A stretch of 64,000 bases of DNA from Acidilobus saccharovorans 345-15 (lineage in GTDB: Archaea; Thermoproteota; Thermoprotei_A; Sulfolobales; Acidilobaceae). The notes below the pieces were generated by a model. The model had not been told where the DNA came from, made no database searches, and was given only the letters and a program-made list of their open reading frames with translations. The stretch lies in contig NC_014374.1 of NCBI RefSeq assembly GCF_000144915.1, positions 248,001-312,000 on the forward strand, given 5' to 3'. Every line of letters begins with the position of its first letter. Position 1 is the first letter of the stretch. Below, piece after piece: positions 6,684 through 15,096 of the stretch. A program made the translations under genes and the position numbers.

Positions 6684-7727
6684 TCATGCAGTATCCTCGT
6701 ATTCTCCTGGCGCTGATATGTCCGGCGAGTTCCAGTCAACGGGAGCATTGCCATACCTTACGGGCTTTTCAAGCTTGGAGAGCAGCACAACCCTGCTCGG
6801 CATACTTTCACTAACTATCGGATACCCTGTGAGCTCGCTGAGCTTCTTGGCCACCTCTTTAACCTCCCAGTGCCTCGGCATATTGTCAAGGCGTAGCCTC
6901 CCCCTGCTGGCTCCTACATACATGTATGCTTTTACCTCTATGTAGTCAGGCCTACCTATGTCGACGAGCCTGGCGAAGCCTTTGAGCGCCGTCTCGTTAT
7001 CGTTGTACCCCTTAACTATAGTTATCCTGTAAACCGTTGTTGAAGAGAAGCTTGGAAGCATCTCCAAGGTTTCTAGGGTCAACTCCCACGCCCTTGGAAC
7101 CAGGGGCCTGTTGAAGTAATTGTAGGACTCCTTGTCCCACGACTCTAAGCTAATATAGATCTGATTAGGCTCCTCCTCTAGATTAGCCAGGACATCAGGT
7201 CTTACCCCCCTTGTGACCAAGAACGTTGATATGCCCCTTCTGTGGAACTCCCTTATCAGCTCGCCCAGCCTGGGATAAAGCGTCGCCTCGCCGGTCAAAC
7301 TGATCGCCACGTGTTTTGGCATTGTGGCCTCCTTGTACATCTGGGGCGAAACGCCTGGCCTCCCCTTGTAGCCACTTATGATTCTCCGGTACTCCTGTAT
7401 GGCCTTTTCTACTATCTCCTTAGGGTCGTCAGCGAACGGCATGCGCGTCTCGTTCCACTCTATTCCAACATCCTGGGGTCTGAGCCTCCAGCAGTGAAGG
7501 CAGGCGTTCCAGCACCAATGGTTGGTGACGCTGAGCTGTATGCACCTGTGGCTCTCTATGCCGTAGAACTTGCCCTTATAGCAGAACCTTCCTTCGACGA
7601 GGGCGGCGTGATTCCAGTAGCACTTCTTTACAGAACTATGGTTACCTATTATGTGGTAGCCCTGCTTTACAAGTTTTTGGTTCAACATGTTGTAAATCTC
7701 TTTCTCCTCTACCTGCCTCTCCTCCAA
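6684..7727 (-). CDS. taw1: tRNA 4-demethylwyosine synthase, radical SAM (TYW1/Taw1)
   Basis: Builds the tricyclic imidazopurine of wyosine on 1-methylguanosine-37 of tRNA-Phe from pyruvate. Radical-SAM cysteines are C72, C76 and C79 (CWNACLHCW). A second iron-sulfur cluster can be formed by C36, C49 and C62. The spacings 13, 13, 10, 4 and 3 match archaeal TYW1. 347 residues, without the N-terminal flavodoxin domain of the eukaryotic enzyme, as in other archaea. The start is a TTG one base after the stop of the thioredoxin-reductase-like gene; an ATG at codon 14 is an alternative. Co-transcription with a flavoprotein suggests a source of reducing electrons. Confidence 0.93.
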   Translation of the reverse strand: MEERQVEEKEIYNMLNQKLVKQGYHIIGNHSSVKKCYWNHAALVEGRFCYKGKFYGIESHRCIQLSVTNHWCWNACLHCWRLRPQDVGIEWNETRMPFADDPKEIVEKAIQEYRRIISGYKGRPGVSPQMYKEATMPKHVAISLTGEATLYPRLGELIREFHRRGISTFLVTRGVRPDVLANLEEEPNQIYISLESWDKESYNYFNRPLVPRAWELTLETLEMLPSFSSTTVYRITIVKGYNDNETALKGFARLVDIGRPDYIEVKAYMYVGASRGRLRLDNMPRHWEVKEVAKKLSELTGYPIVSESMPSRVVLLSKLEKPVRYGNAPVDWNSPDISAPGEYEDTA

Positions 7728-7728
7728 C

Positions 7729-8754
7729 TTACTTTGCCGCCTCCTTGCTAGCCAGCGCAGGCCTCCTTACAAGCCCGTGCTCTGTCAGGTATGTGTAGGC
7801 GCTGTAGGCGGCTATAGCCCCTGATGCGGCGGCATTGACTATCTGCCTGAAGCCGCGCCACAGGCTTATCGCGTCACCTGCAGCAAAGACCCCAGGAAGG
7901 TTGGTCTTCATCCACAAGTCTGTCTTCACGTAGCCAAGCTCATCAACCTCAAGGCCTAAGGACTGGTACCAGTCCTTGGGGGGCTCGAAGCCTATCTCTA
8001 TGAACACTCCATCCACGTTAAGCTCTCTAATGCTGTTGTCGACGTTGTTCTTTACTACAACGCTCCTAACCAGCTTGTCGCCCTTAATCTCGGTAACCAC
8101 TGAGTTGAGGACAAACTCTATGTTAGGCCTTGACATGGCTTCCTGAACGTAGAAGGGCTTCGCCCTGAACTCGCTCCTCCTGTGTATCAGGTATACCTTC
8201 TTCACGTAGCCTGAAAGCAGTATGGCCCCTTCAAAGGCCGCGTCTCCACCTCCTACCACGGCAACAGCTTCCTTGCCCTTATAGAGCGGCGCGTCGCAGA
8301 TGCTGCAGTAGCTTACGCCCCTGCCGGCAAACTCATTTTCTCCAGGCACGTTTAGCTTCCTTCTCCTGGAACCGACGGCAAGTATTATCGTCTTAGAGTA
8401 AACGTCCAGCCCCCTAGTCCCAGTTACGTGGTATTCATCGCCCTCTCTGGAGAACTTCTGGACAGTTATGTTAGTGTAGATAGGGACCCCGAAGAGCTTC
8501 TCTGCATGCTCCCTGAAGCGTGATATGAGCTCTGTCGCGCTAATCGAGAGCGTGGCAGGATAATCATCAACTACGTTAGTTAAGTTGAGTTGACCTCCGA
8601 CGTCCTCAGAGACCACCACAGTCTTGAGCAGGAACCTTGACGCATAGACGGCTGCAGAGAGCCCCGCAGGCCCTGCGCCTACTATGAGCACGTCATAATG
8701 CTCTCCCTTGGGAGGCACCTTAAACTGAGGTAAGGCTCCAAGTCTCAGTGACAT
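7729..8754 (-). CDS. trxB: Thioredoxin reductase-like FAD/NAD(P)H oxidoreductase
   Basis: Moves electrons from a pyridine nucleotide through FAD to a redox-active disulfide. GAGPAG (26-31) binds FAD; CSIC (150-153) is the active disulfide; GGGDAAFEGA (168-177) and HRRSEFRA (191-198) form the nucleotide site, the latter typical of NADPH preference; GVFAAGD near the C-terminus is the second FAD motif. 341 residues, slightly longer than usual because of N- and C-terminal extensions. It has its own TATA box at 8791-8800 and is followed 1 nt later by taw1. No thioredoxin gene is adjacent. Confidence 0.93.
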   Translation of the reverse strand: MSLRLGALPQFKVPPKGEHYDVLIVGAGPAGLSAAVYASRFLLKTVVVSEDVGGQLNLTNVVDDYPATLSISATELISRFREHAEKLFGVPIYTNITVQKFSREGDEYHVTGTRGLDVYSKTIILAVGSRRRKLNVPGENEFAGRGVSYCSICDAPLYKGKEAVAVVGGGDAAFEGAILLSGYVKKVYLIHRRSEFRAKPFYVQEAMSRPNIEFVLNSVVTEIKGDKLVRSVVVKNNVDNSIRELNVDGVFIEIGFEPPKDWYQSLGLEVDELGYVKTDLWMKTNLPGVFAAGDAISLWRGFRQIVNAAASGAIAAYSAYTYLTEHGLVRRPALASKEAAK

Positions 8755-8790
8755 GTCGCTTCACCACCTTTTCTCTCAATCTCAGATCAA

Positions 8791-8800
8791 CCTTTTAAAG
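8791..8800 (-). promoter_or_regulatory. TATA box of trxB-taw1
   Basis: CTTTAAAAGG on the minus strand, about 37-46 nt before the trxB ATG. From here to 9010 (about 210 nt) I see no gene or RNA I can name. Confidence 0.5.
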
Positions 8801-9010
8801 TAGACTAAATACATGCTCCGCCACAGGGAGCGCCTTTAGCCACATGACTGGGCAACGACAAGCTATGCCCTTCGGACATAGGGGAGGCCAATAGCAAAGT
8901 CTTAGCACACGTCAACTTCGCTAGCTAACGCCATTTACCTGCAGCCACGCGCGGCCGATCACATGAGCCATTTTAATCGATGTAAGTTAATGCCAGCGAC
9001 TCATTTAAAA

Positions 9011-9682
9011 TCAAACTAGTATGCCCCCAACCATTCTCTTTGACTTTATGAATTCAATTAAGTTCATCTGATGCTTAAGCGCTGCATCGTGCGCCTCTTT
9101 AGGGTCCCCCTTCTCTATGGCTTCATAGATCCTCCAGTGCTCTTCTATTTCCTGTTCAACTCTATTGCTTGATGCGAATAGATCCACCCTGACTATAGCC
9201 AACTTGTTCCTTAGATCCTTAAGTATATCCCTTAGGTACTCGTTGCCGCTCATGTCGGCTATTATGTCGTGGAAGTAGCTGTTGGCCTGGGCCAGGGCCA
9301 GCGGGTTGCTCCTATCGGCTTTCTTGAAATTCTCGGCCGCCTCCCTTAGCTTACTGAGCATAGCTGGGTCCCTGTTTTCAGCCGCCTTCTCTGCCGCCAA
9401 AGCTTCAAGGACTGCCCTTACTTCGAATATCTTTAGTATTTGCTCCTTCGTCAGAAAAGAGACATGATAGCCATCGCTAAGTTTCACTACAAGCCCTTCC
9501 TTCTCAAGTTTGTGAAGCGCCTCCCTCACGGGTGTCCTGCTCACGTTGTAGAGCTTAGCTAACGTAGTCTCGCTGAGCTTGTCCTTGGGCTCGAATCGCC
9601 TTCCAAGGATATCATTCTTTAGCATCTCATAGACCATGTCAGAGTACTTAACCGACTTCTCGTTATTCTCCTCTGCACACAT
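9011..9682 (-). CDS. GntR-family transcriptional regulator, FCD (FadR-like) subgroup
   Basis: 223 residues. The N-terminal winged helix (about 13-78) has the GntR signature LSETTLAKLYNVSRTPVREALHKLEKEGLV. The helical FCD domain follows, with FEVRAVLEALAAEKAA, YFHDIIADMSGNEYL and a late HWRIYEAI; the histidines and acidic residues are those that usually hold a metal or carboxylate ligand. The effector cannot be read from sequence. It is divergent from the hypothetical gene at 9775, with which it shares a short AT-rich region containing an inverted repeat, so mutual regulation is plausible. Confidence 0.9.
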   Translation of the reverse strand: MCAEENNEKSVKYSDMVYEMLKNDILGRRFEPKDKLSETTLAKLYNVSRTPVREALHKLEKEGLVVKLSDGYHVSFLTKEQILKIFEVRAVLEALAAEKAAENRDPAMLSKLREAAENFKKADRSNPLALAQANSYFHDIIADMSGNEYLRDILKDLRNKLAIVRVDLFASSNRVEQEIEEHWRIYEAIEKGDPKEAHDAALKHQMNLIEFIKSKRMVGGILV

Positions 9683-9707
9683 CTCTGCTCCCTTCTCAAA
9701 ATAAAGC

Positions 9708-9760
9708 TATAAAAGAGAGAAAATAAACTTGCTCTTTTAAGCGAAGAGATGTTTATACTA
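9708..9760. promoter_or_regulatory. Divergent promoter region with candidate GntR operator
   Basis: CTTTTATAG on the minus strand (9708-9716) serves the GntR gene and GTTTATACT (9751-9759) serves the gene at 9775. Between them CTCTT-N7-AAGAG (9732-9748) is an inverted repeat suited to a dimeric repressor. Confidence 0.4.
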
Positions 9761-9774
9761 TCAAGGAGTGAACC

Positions 9775-10209
9775 GTGAGCTCGTCCTTACATGAGGAGTA
9801 TTACGAGCTCCTGTGGAGGGCTGTTAAGTTTGGACTCTCGGAGGTACGCTCAGGCTGTGTTGACGCAAAAACGCTAGAGGGCGAGTGCGTCAAGTCAAGA
9901 GGCTATAGATCGTTTGTCGAGATGCCTCTCTACATCAGGCTGCTGTGCGCCTCCTCGGCGGTCATTGCAGAGCTCATGTGTGACTACTTTAGCGTGATTG
10001 CGGATTATGTGGCCTCTAATGGGCTGGATAGGGATGGCCTGTGTCAAGAGCTAAGGGAGGCCGATCTCCTGTTAGTCGTCATAAGCTCTACGTTAGCTGA
10101 GGAGGCCGCAGAGTATAAGATCCATGATAGTGTCTACGAAGCTTTTCAAAACGCGGTTAGTAACATTAGGGGCCTATCCAAGTCCCTCTGCCCTGACGAC
10201 CACAACTAG
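9775..10209 (+). CDS. Hypothetical helical protein divergent from GntR regulator
   Basis: 144 residues, predicted almost all alpha-helical, with scattered cysteines (C28, C38, C58, C69 and others) that do not form a known motif. A GTG start lies about 16 nt after a TATA box, so the transcript is probably leaderless. The family is not recognised; the amphipathic helices resemble a HEPN or four-helix-bundle fold, but I see no RxxxxH motif. It could be the target or partner of the GntR regulator. Confidence 0.6.
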   Translation: MSSSLHEEYYELLWRAVKFGLSEVRSGCVDAKTLEGECVKSRGYRSFVEMPLYIRLLCASSAVIAELMCDYFSVIADYVASNGLDRDGLCQELREADLLLVVISSTLAEEAAEYKIHDSVYEAFQNAVSNIRGLSKSLCPDDHN

Positions 10210-10391
10210 CCGATATAATGGCTCTTGTTACTTGGAGCTGGAATGGAACCATTTAATATTGAGCGATTGCCTTTCCTATCTCGTGGAAAGGGAGGCAGTC
10301 GCAGAGCAGGAAGCCTTATGGAAACCTCTCTGCTACACTGTGATTTCAGTAAGGCTTAAAACAACAGGGCACGAACAGGATACCAGGCAGG

Positions 10392-10506
10392 CCCGCCGTA
10401 GCTCAGCGGTCAGAGCGCCCGGCTGTAGTGGGACGGGGCGGCTGGAGGCCTAGCCCCTCCGGCCGACACCGGGTGGTCCGGGGTTCAATTCCCCGCGGCG
10501 GGACCA
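10392..10506 (+). tRNA. tRNA-Tyr (GTA) with 39-nt intron
   Basis: Acceptor stem CCCGCCG/CGGCGGG with the C1-G72 pair typical of archaeal tyrosine tRNA, discriminator A at 10503 and an encoded CCA (10504-10506). The anticodon GTA is at 10425-10427. The intron occupies 10429-10467, at the canonical position between bases 37 and 38. It is GC-rich and can pair with the anticodon arm to form the bulge-helix-bulge cut by the archaeal splicing endonuclease. A TATA-like GGCTTAAAAC lies about 35 nt upstream. Confidence 0.93.
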
Positions 10507-10568
10507 GGGCCTGCCACTCTATAGCGGCTATTTTTAAGTTGGGCTAACGAGGCAGCAGGGGATACAGC

Positions 10569-11540
10569 TTGTTAGCTGCTGTGATGCCGAACGGGGCAAT
10601 ACTGCTAGGGAACAACGTAGTGGCCGACTCCTACCATAAAAGGCCTATAAGGGTCGTCACACATGCCCATGAAGACCATACCAAGTACCTTAGCCGGAGC
10701 ATCTCTGAGAGCCTGTTCATCGCAGCGACCCCTGTCACCCACGAGTTCCTTAAGGTCTTAGGATACTCGATACCTCAGAGCAAGGCGCTGCTGCTTGACT
10801 ATTATAAAGAGGTGGAATTTGACAATGAGAAGTTAAAGCTTATACCGTCAAGGCACATAGCTGGAAGCGCCCAGGTAATGGTGGAAACCCCTCAGGGCAC
10901 CGCTGGCTATACCGGTGACTTCAAGATGCCTGGCACCCCTCCCCTGCAAGACCTTGACGTCCTAGTAGTAGATGCCACCTACGGTAGTCCTCACCTATCC
11001 AGAAAAGGAACCGAGTGGGACGCCCTGGGGGCTCTAGTCAATATTATAGAGGTGGAGTCGCCTAACAACCCCATAATAATATATGGTTATAATGGAAAAC
11101 TTCAAGAAATAATGGTAGAGCTGAGGATAAGGGGCGTTTCAGGCGCCTTCCTGGCCGACGAGACCACCCTGAAGCTTGCTAAGATAGCCTCAAAATTTTA
11201 TAACGTGGAACTGGGTGATGTGAGGCTCTACAGCAGGGACGAGCTTCTCCCAGGGTCCATAGCATTTATCCACCTATCCAAGTCCTCGTCAATGATAAGG
11301 GTGCCGGCTGTTCACGTGATACTTACCGGTACCGAAAGGCGGGGCCCTGCTGTTAAGGTTAACGATAAGGTTTACAGGGTTTCCTTTAGTGACCATGCTA
11401 CCTTCTGGGAGGTGGTGGACTACATAAGGGAGTCAAGGCCAAGGAAAGTCATAGTTGACGCCTCGCGGGGCTTCGACTCTAAGTTCATGGCCAAATATCT
11501 TTCGAACGTACTTAATATAGATGCTGTGTCAGAACCTTAG
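10569..11540 (+). CDS. Metallo-beta-lactamase-fold RNA-processing-like protein
   Basis: 323 residues related to the beta-CASP/CPSF-type MBL hydrolases. HAHEDH (about residues 32-37) is the zinc-binding HxHxDH motif, SRHIAGSAQV and GYTGDF are later MBL motifs, and SFSDHATF near residue 276 is the last metal histidine motif. It is shorter than aCPSF enzymes and has no KH domain, so it is annotated as an mRNA 3'-end processing-like or exonuclease-like protein of unproven activity. A TTG start is used here; a GTG and an ATG follow within five codons. It probably has its own promoter (TTTTTAAG at 10531-10538) after tRNA-Tyr. Confidence 0.82.
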   Translation: MLAAVMPNGAILLGNNVVADSYHKRPIRVVTHAHEDHTKYLSRSISESLFIAATPVTHEFLKVLGYSIPQSKALLLDYYKEVEFDNEKLKLIPSRHIAGSAQVMVETPQGTAGYTGDFKMPGTPPLQDLDVLVVDATYGSPHLSRKGTEWDALGALVNIIEVESPNNPIIIYGYNGKLQEIMVELRIRGVSGAFLADETTLKLAKIASKFYNVELGDVRLYSRDELLPGSIAFIHLSKSSSMIRVPAVHVILTGTERRGPAVKVNDKVYRVSFSDHATFWEVVDYIRESRPRKVIVDASRGFDSKFMAKYLSNVLNIDAVSEP

Positions 11541-12125
11541 GTGACCGTTATGGGCGCACAGGGGCAGAAGGAGGGAGGGCGGCCAGACCCCAGGCTCGTT
11601 AACACAAGGGCTTATCTAAGCCACCTCTCCGAAGCCCAGCTGGGCCCAGTTCTTATGTCACTAGGCATAGTCCTTGCCATAGCTTCTTATGCCCTGAAGC
11701 GGCTTACTACGTTTTCGATTGATCTCTCCCTGGTGGGGCTCACATCGGCTATGGTAGGGTCTGCTATGGAAATGGCCTTCCTACTCATAGTCTCAAGGGC
11801 CCTTGACGTAATGTTAGGGAGGAGATACAACATGTTGTTTAAGGTCATTGGAATAGCCGCGATGATGACCGCCTATATGATTATAATAGGTATGCCTATA
11901 CTTGGGGCCTACTTGAAGAGGCTAATGGTGAGAGAGGGCCTAGCTGAAGGCGACCTTTCCGGGCAGCAGAGCGTGATGGCCCTTAATCCGCTCTGGCTTT
12001 ACTCACTCCTTACCTTCGGTTTCATCCTCTTCCTTGTCCAACGAAACCTCAGCACCAGGCTCCTGAGAGCCATTGACAATATCCTTGGGCAGGGCAGTTC
12101 TGAACCTCTCAGCAGCCATAGCTAG
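11541..12125 (+). CDS. Four-helix integral membrane protein, hypothetical
   Basis: 194 residues with hydrophobic spans near 37-55, 62-85, 100-123 and 150-164. The GTG directly follows the TAG stop of the MBL-fold gene, and an ATG lies three codons later, so the two genes are co-transcribed. The last 41 codons, including the fourth membrane span, are antisense to the end of the FdhE-like gene. It resembles small crenarchaeal membrane proteins of unknown role found beside RNA-processing genes. Confidence 0.7.
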   Translation: MTVMGAQGQKEGGRPDPRLVNTRAYLSHLSEAQLGPVLMSLGIVLAIASYALKRLTTFSIDLSLVGLTSAMVGSAMEMAFLLIVSRALDVMLGRRYNMLFKVIGIAAMMTAYMIIIGMPILGAYLKRLMVREGLAEGDLSGQQSVMALNPLWLYSLLTFGFILFLVQRNLSTRLLRAIDNILGQGSSEPLSSHS

Positions 12126-12815
12126 AAGCGGCAGGACTATGCTAGGCGCCGAAGCCATCTCTTCATCCCAAATAACTCTCCAGTATGAGCCGCACTCCTG
12201 GCAGAACATAAGGCCATACTTCCACTCCTTGTCCATGAAGGTCCCAAGCTTAAACTTATTATCATTTCCACAGAAGGGACAAACGGGCGAGCCCCTGCCA
12301 ATGACCCATTCATAGCCGCAGAGGTGGCACACCATCACATACTTGTCTCCCCTCTTAACCATGGTGCGGCTCTCTGCTCCACAGAGGGGACAGTAGGGCG
12401 ACAGGTGCTCTATGGAGCCGTTCTCCTTGAAGTACCTGCTGGCGTAGGCCCTCGCTATAGCCTGGAATGCTATTAAGGCGCTTTTTGCCCCCTCCTGGGA
12501 GACGTCGCCAGAGATGGCCCTTGCCAACACGTCATCTACAGAGTCAGGGTTCAGGCTTTCACCGATGGCCTTAGATGCATAGACCGCCTCCTCCCTTAGG
12601 ACGCCGTCATTGCTCAGCCTCGCCAAAAGGTCCTGCAGGGTTAGGCCCTGGGACCATATCTTGTCAATGACCTTCGTCACATCATCCATTATCTTCAGCT
12701 GGACCTCCTCTACTTTCCTGGAGAGCTCAACGTTGACACGAAGCCCAAGAACTCCAGCAAACCTGCTGAGGCTCCTCTCAAAAAGCCTTAGTCGCTCGTC
12801 TTCCCCCTGGCTCAA
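12003..12815 (-). CDS. FdhE-like zinc/iron-ribbon protein, last gene of ETF operon
   Basis: 270 residues. The helical N-terminal half is followed by four CxxC knuckles: CPLC, CHLC, CPFC and CQEC, the arrangement of FdhE, which binds iron and assists formate dehydrogenase maturation. The C-terminus is a very acidic tail (DKEEDETEGKE). It starts 6 nt after etfA, so it belongs to the electron-transfer flavoprotein operon instead of a formate dehydrogenase operon, which is unusual. It may help mature or anchor the flavoprotein complex, but this is inference from position. Confidence 0.78.
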   Translation of the reverse strand: MSQGEDERLRLFERSLSRFAGVLGLRVNVELSRKVEEVQLKIMDDVTKVIDKIWSQGLTLQDLLARLSNDGVLREEAVYASKAIGESLNPDSVDDVLARAISGDVSQEGAKSALIAFQAIARAYASRYFKENGSIEHLSPYCPLCGAESRTMVKRGDKYVMVCHLCGYEWVIGRGSPVCPFCGNDNKFKLGTFMDKEWKYGLMFCQECGSYWRVIWDEEMASAPSIVLPLLAMAAERFRTALPKDIVNGSQEPGAEVSLDKEEDETEGKE

Positions 12816-12821
12816 GTCAGG

Positions 12822-13928
12822 TCACTCTACTCTGGGGGTCTCGCCCCTCTTCACTTGCTCCTTCAGATCCTTAAGCATCTTTATCAGATGCGGTATGACC
12901 TCACGATAGTCTGCAACTACGCCATAGTCACACTGCGAGAATATAGGTGCCGTTGGGTCCTTGTTTATGGCTACCACGACCTCGGCCTCCCTCACGCCGA
13001 ACATGTGCTGCGCCGCGCCGCTTATGCCAACGGCCATGTATATGACTGACTTTAACGATTTGCCTGTCTGCCCTATCTGCCTTTCATGAGGTATCCAGCC
13101 TAAGTCTACGGCCTTCCTGCTGCCTCCCACGACAGCGCCCATGGCGTTGGCCAGCTCCTGCAACATCTTGAAGCCCTCGGCGGTTCCAAGGCCCTTGCCA
13201 CCGCCTATCACCAGCTCCGCCTTCTCTATGGGCACCTCAGTCCTTGGCACTACCTTGCGTGAGACGAGCCTTGCCTTAGGCTGAGGTACATAATCCACCT
13301 TTTCCTCTATTATCTCTCCCTCCCTGCTTGGATCGCGCTGAGGCAGGGGGAACACGTTGGGTCTTGCCGTCGCCAGCTGAGGCCTTCTGTTGGGCGTCCT
13401 TATATATGCCAGCAGCACGGCGCCAAAGGGCGGCCTTATCTGAAAGACATCCCTGGTCTTCTCATCAACGTCAAAGTCTGTGCAATCAGCAGTTATTCCT
13501 GCCCGCAGGTGGTTGGCTATGTAAGGCGCCAGCTCCCTTCCCTTCATAGTGCCGGCCACGAAGACCATCTCAGGCTTGTACTTCTTGATTAAGCTCACAG
13601 CGACCTCCCCATAGACGTTGGGCGCGTAGGAAGAGAGACGAGGATCGTCGACGACTATGACCTCGTCAGCCCCATACTCTATGAACTGATTTGCGAACCT
13701 CTTTACATTGCTGCCAAGGAGTACGCCAGTTATCTTAACGTTGAGCTTGCTCGCCACCTTCTTAGCTGGCGTTAGCATCTGCAGGCTCGGCTCTATAATG
13801 CCGTTCTCATCTACTTCACCTATAACCCAGACGCCCCTGTACTCGCTGTTGTCCCTGCACTCCCACTCAGGGCAAAGTTTGTCGCAGTCCTGCGAGCCCG
13901 CTGAAGGAGGAGCGGTCCACTGACTCAT
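12822..13928 (-). CDS. etfA: Electron transfer flavoprotein alpha subunit (EtfA/FixB)
   Basis: Binds the electron-carrying FAD and forms a heterodimer with EtfB. The C-terminal FAD domain is classic: IGQTGKSLKSVIYMAVGISGAAQHMFG followed by INKDPTAPIFSQCDYG, here about residues 285-345. 368 residues, longer than usual because of an N-terminal extension with cysteines C15, C19 and C24 ahead of the EtfA domain; these might bind a metal or iron-sulfur cluster. It overlaps etfB by 4 bp. With fixC, fixX and etfB it should form an EtfABCX complex, known in Pyrobaculum as an NADH-oxidising, quinone- and ferredoxin-reducing bifurcating enzyme. Confidence 0.93.
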   Translation of the reverse strand: MSQWTAPPSAGSQDCDKLCPEWECRDNSEYRGVWVIGEVDENGIIEPSLQMLTPAKKVASKLNVKITGVLLGSNVKRFANQFIEYGADEVIVVDDPRLSSYAPNVYGEVAVSLIKKYKPEMVFVAGTMKGRELAPYIANHLRAGITADCTDFDVDEKTRDVFQIRPPFGAVLLAYIRTPNRRPQLATARPNVFPLPQRDPSREGEIIEEKVDYVPQPKARLVSRKVVPRTEVPIEKAELVIGGGKGLGTAEGFKMLQELANAMGAVVGGSRKAVDLGWIPHERQIGQTGKSLKSVIYMAVGISGAAQHMFGVREAEVVVAINKDPTAPIFSQCDYGVVADYREVIPHLIKMLKDLKEQVKRGETPRVE

Positions 13929-14794
13929 GCCGCGTCACCTCCCTCCTTAAGGGCCTTTATCAGCGCCTTGGAGGCCTTCTCATCAGAGAGCAGCGACTTG
14001 AGTATCCACTTAGCGGCGTCCTCGCCATTCTTGGGCACGTAGACCTGCTTCTTTCTCGGAACCTCTGGGACGTCGACGGTCTTCGCAACAAAGGTTGGTG
14101 AGCCCTTAAGTCCGGTGCACCTTGGGTCTAGCTTCAGATCATTGTTAGTCCAAGTCATCATGATGCTGGGGTTTGCCTTGAACCTTATCTTATTAATCAG
14201 CGTGACGGGCCTTGGCTTCAGAGATTTCATAGCGACGTTTATTATGGCTGGAAGATCTACCTCCCACTCCTCTATGGCCTCTTCAAGTATTCTCTCCACC
14301 CTTAACTTTCCATCCTCCGTTAGCCATGCGTTTCGGACATAATATATGTAAGGCCACTCAAGCCAGCTGGCGGTCTGTGCGGCTATATGGGCAGTGCTGG
14401 AGTCCGTGGTCTCCTGGCCGAAGACTACTAAGTCGACTTTGCCTATCTCCTTATCAATTTTCTTTATTGCGTTAGCCAAAACATAGCTTGTAGCCAGGGT
14501 GTCGGCCCCAGCATAGGCCCTGTCAGTTATTAGTATGGCCCTGTCGACGCCCATGCCCACTAGGTACTCAAGGCCCTTTGCCGCTGGAGGAGGGGCCATA
14601 GAGATGGCTATTACTTCGCCGCCATACTTGTCCCTCAGCCTGAGGGCCAGCTCTGCCGCAGGCAAGTCGTGCGGATTAACTATGCTCGGAACTCCCTCCC
14701 TTATCAGGGTACCGGTCTTGGGGTCTATCCTCACCGACTGAGTCCCAGGAACCCACTTTATGCCTACCACTATCCTCATGCGCTCACCCCTCAA
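13925..14794 (-). CDS. etfB: Electron transfer flavoprotein beta subunit (EtfB/FixA)
   Basis: 289 residues. The N-terminal IVVGIKWVPGTQSVRIDP and PHDLPAAELALRL segments and the GQETTDSSTAHIAAQTASWLEWP nucleotide-binding segment identify the family; TRMxI is replaced by the archaeal form. In bifurcating ETFs this subunit holds the second FAD, where NADH is oxidised. An ATG start overlaps fixX by 4 bp and the stop overlaps etfA by 4 bp, showing strict translational coupling and equal stoichiometry. Confidence 0.93.
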   Translation of the reverse strand: MRGERMRIVVGIKWVPGTQSVRIDPKTGTLIREGVPSIVNPHDLPAAELALRLRDKYGGEVIAISMAPPPAAKGLEYLVGMGVDRAILITDRAYAGADTLATSYVLANAIKKIDKEIGKVDLVVFGQETTDSSTAHIAAQTASWLEWPYIYYVRNAWLTEDGKLRVERILEEAIEEWEVDLPAIINVAMKSLKPRPVTLINKIRFKANPSIMMTWTNNDLKLDPRCTGLKGSPTFVAKTVDVPEVPRKKQVYVPKNGEDAAKWILKSLLSDEKASKALIKALKEGGDAA

Positions 14795-15096
14795 GTGAAC
14801 CTAAAAATAATGCCATGACCACTCTTGGGATAGTTCCAAGTTATTGCATCCATGGGACAAATCACCCTGCAGGTACCGCACTCCACGCAGCCCTCGTAGC
14901 TGAAGACTATCCTGTCGCCGGCCAGAGTGTAGCAGCCTGCGGGACAGAGGTAAATGCATGGCTTGGCAGGGCACTTCTCGCACTTGGTATAGTCTACCAC
15001 TATGTGAGGCTCCTCGTCGACGTTCCAGACGTCGCTCTGAAGTATGTCTTCCAGCTTCATGGGCTGAGGCTCCTGTTTGGCCTGTTGAGCGCTCAT
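14791..15096 (-). CDS. fixX: FixX-type ferredoxin-like protein
   Basis: 101 residues with two [4Fe-4S] cysteine sets: CEKCPAKPCIYLCPAGC (first, unusually spaced as in FixX) and CVECGTCRVICP (second). It relays electrons between the ETF heterodimer and the FixC quinone reductase. It overlaps fixC and etfB by 4 bp on each side. Confidence 0.93.
   Translation of the reverse strand: MSAQQAKQEPQPMKLEDILQSDVWNVDEEPHIVVDYTKCEKCPAKPCIYLCPAGCYTLAGDRIVFSYEGCVECGTCRVICPMDAITWNYPKSGHGIIFRFT

Noticed and set aside
6551-6754. A 67-codon minus-strand frame between the small gene and taw1.
   Set aside because: It lies in another frame over the taw1 3' end and has no promoter or motif.
7242-7751. A 169-codon plus-strand frame opposite taw1.
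   Set aside because: The minus-strand gene has all radical-SAM cysteines with exact family spacing; the other frame has no motif.
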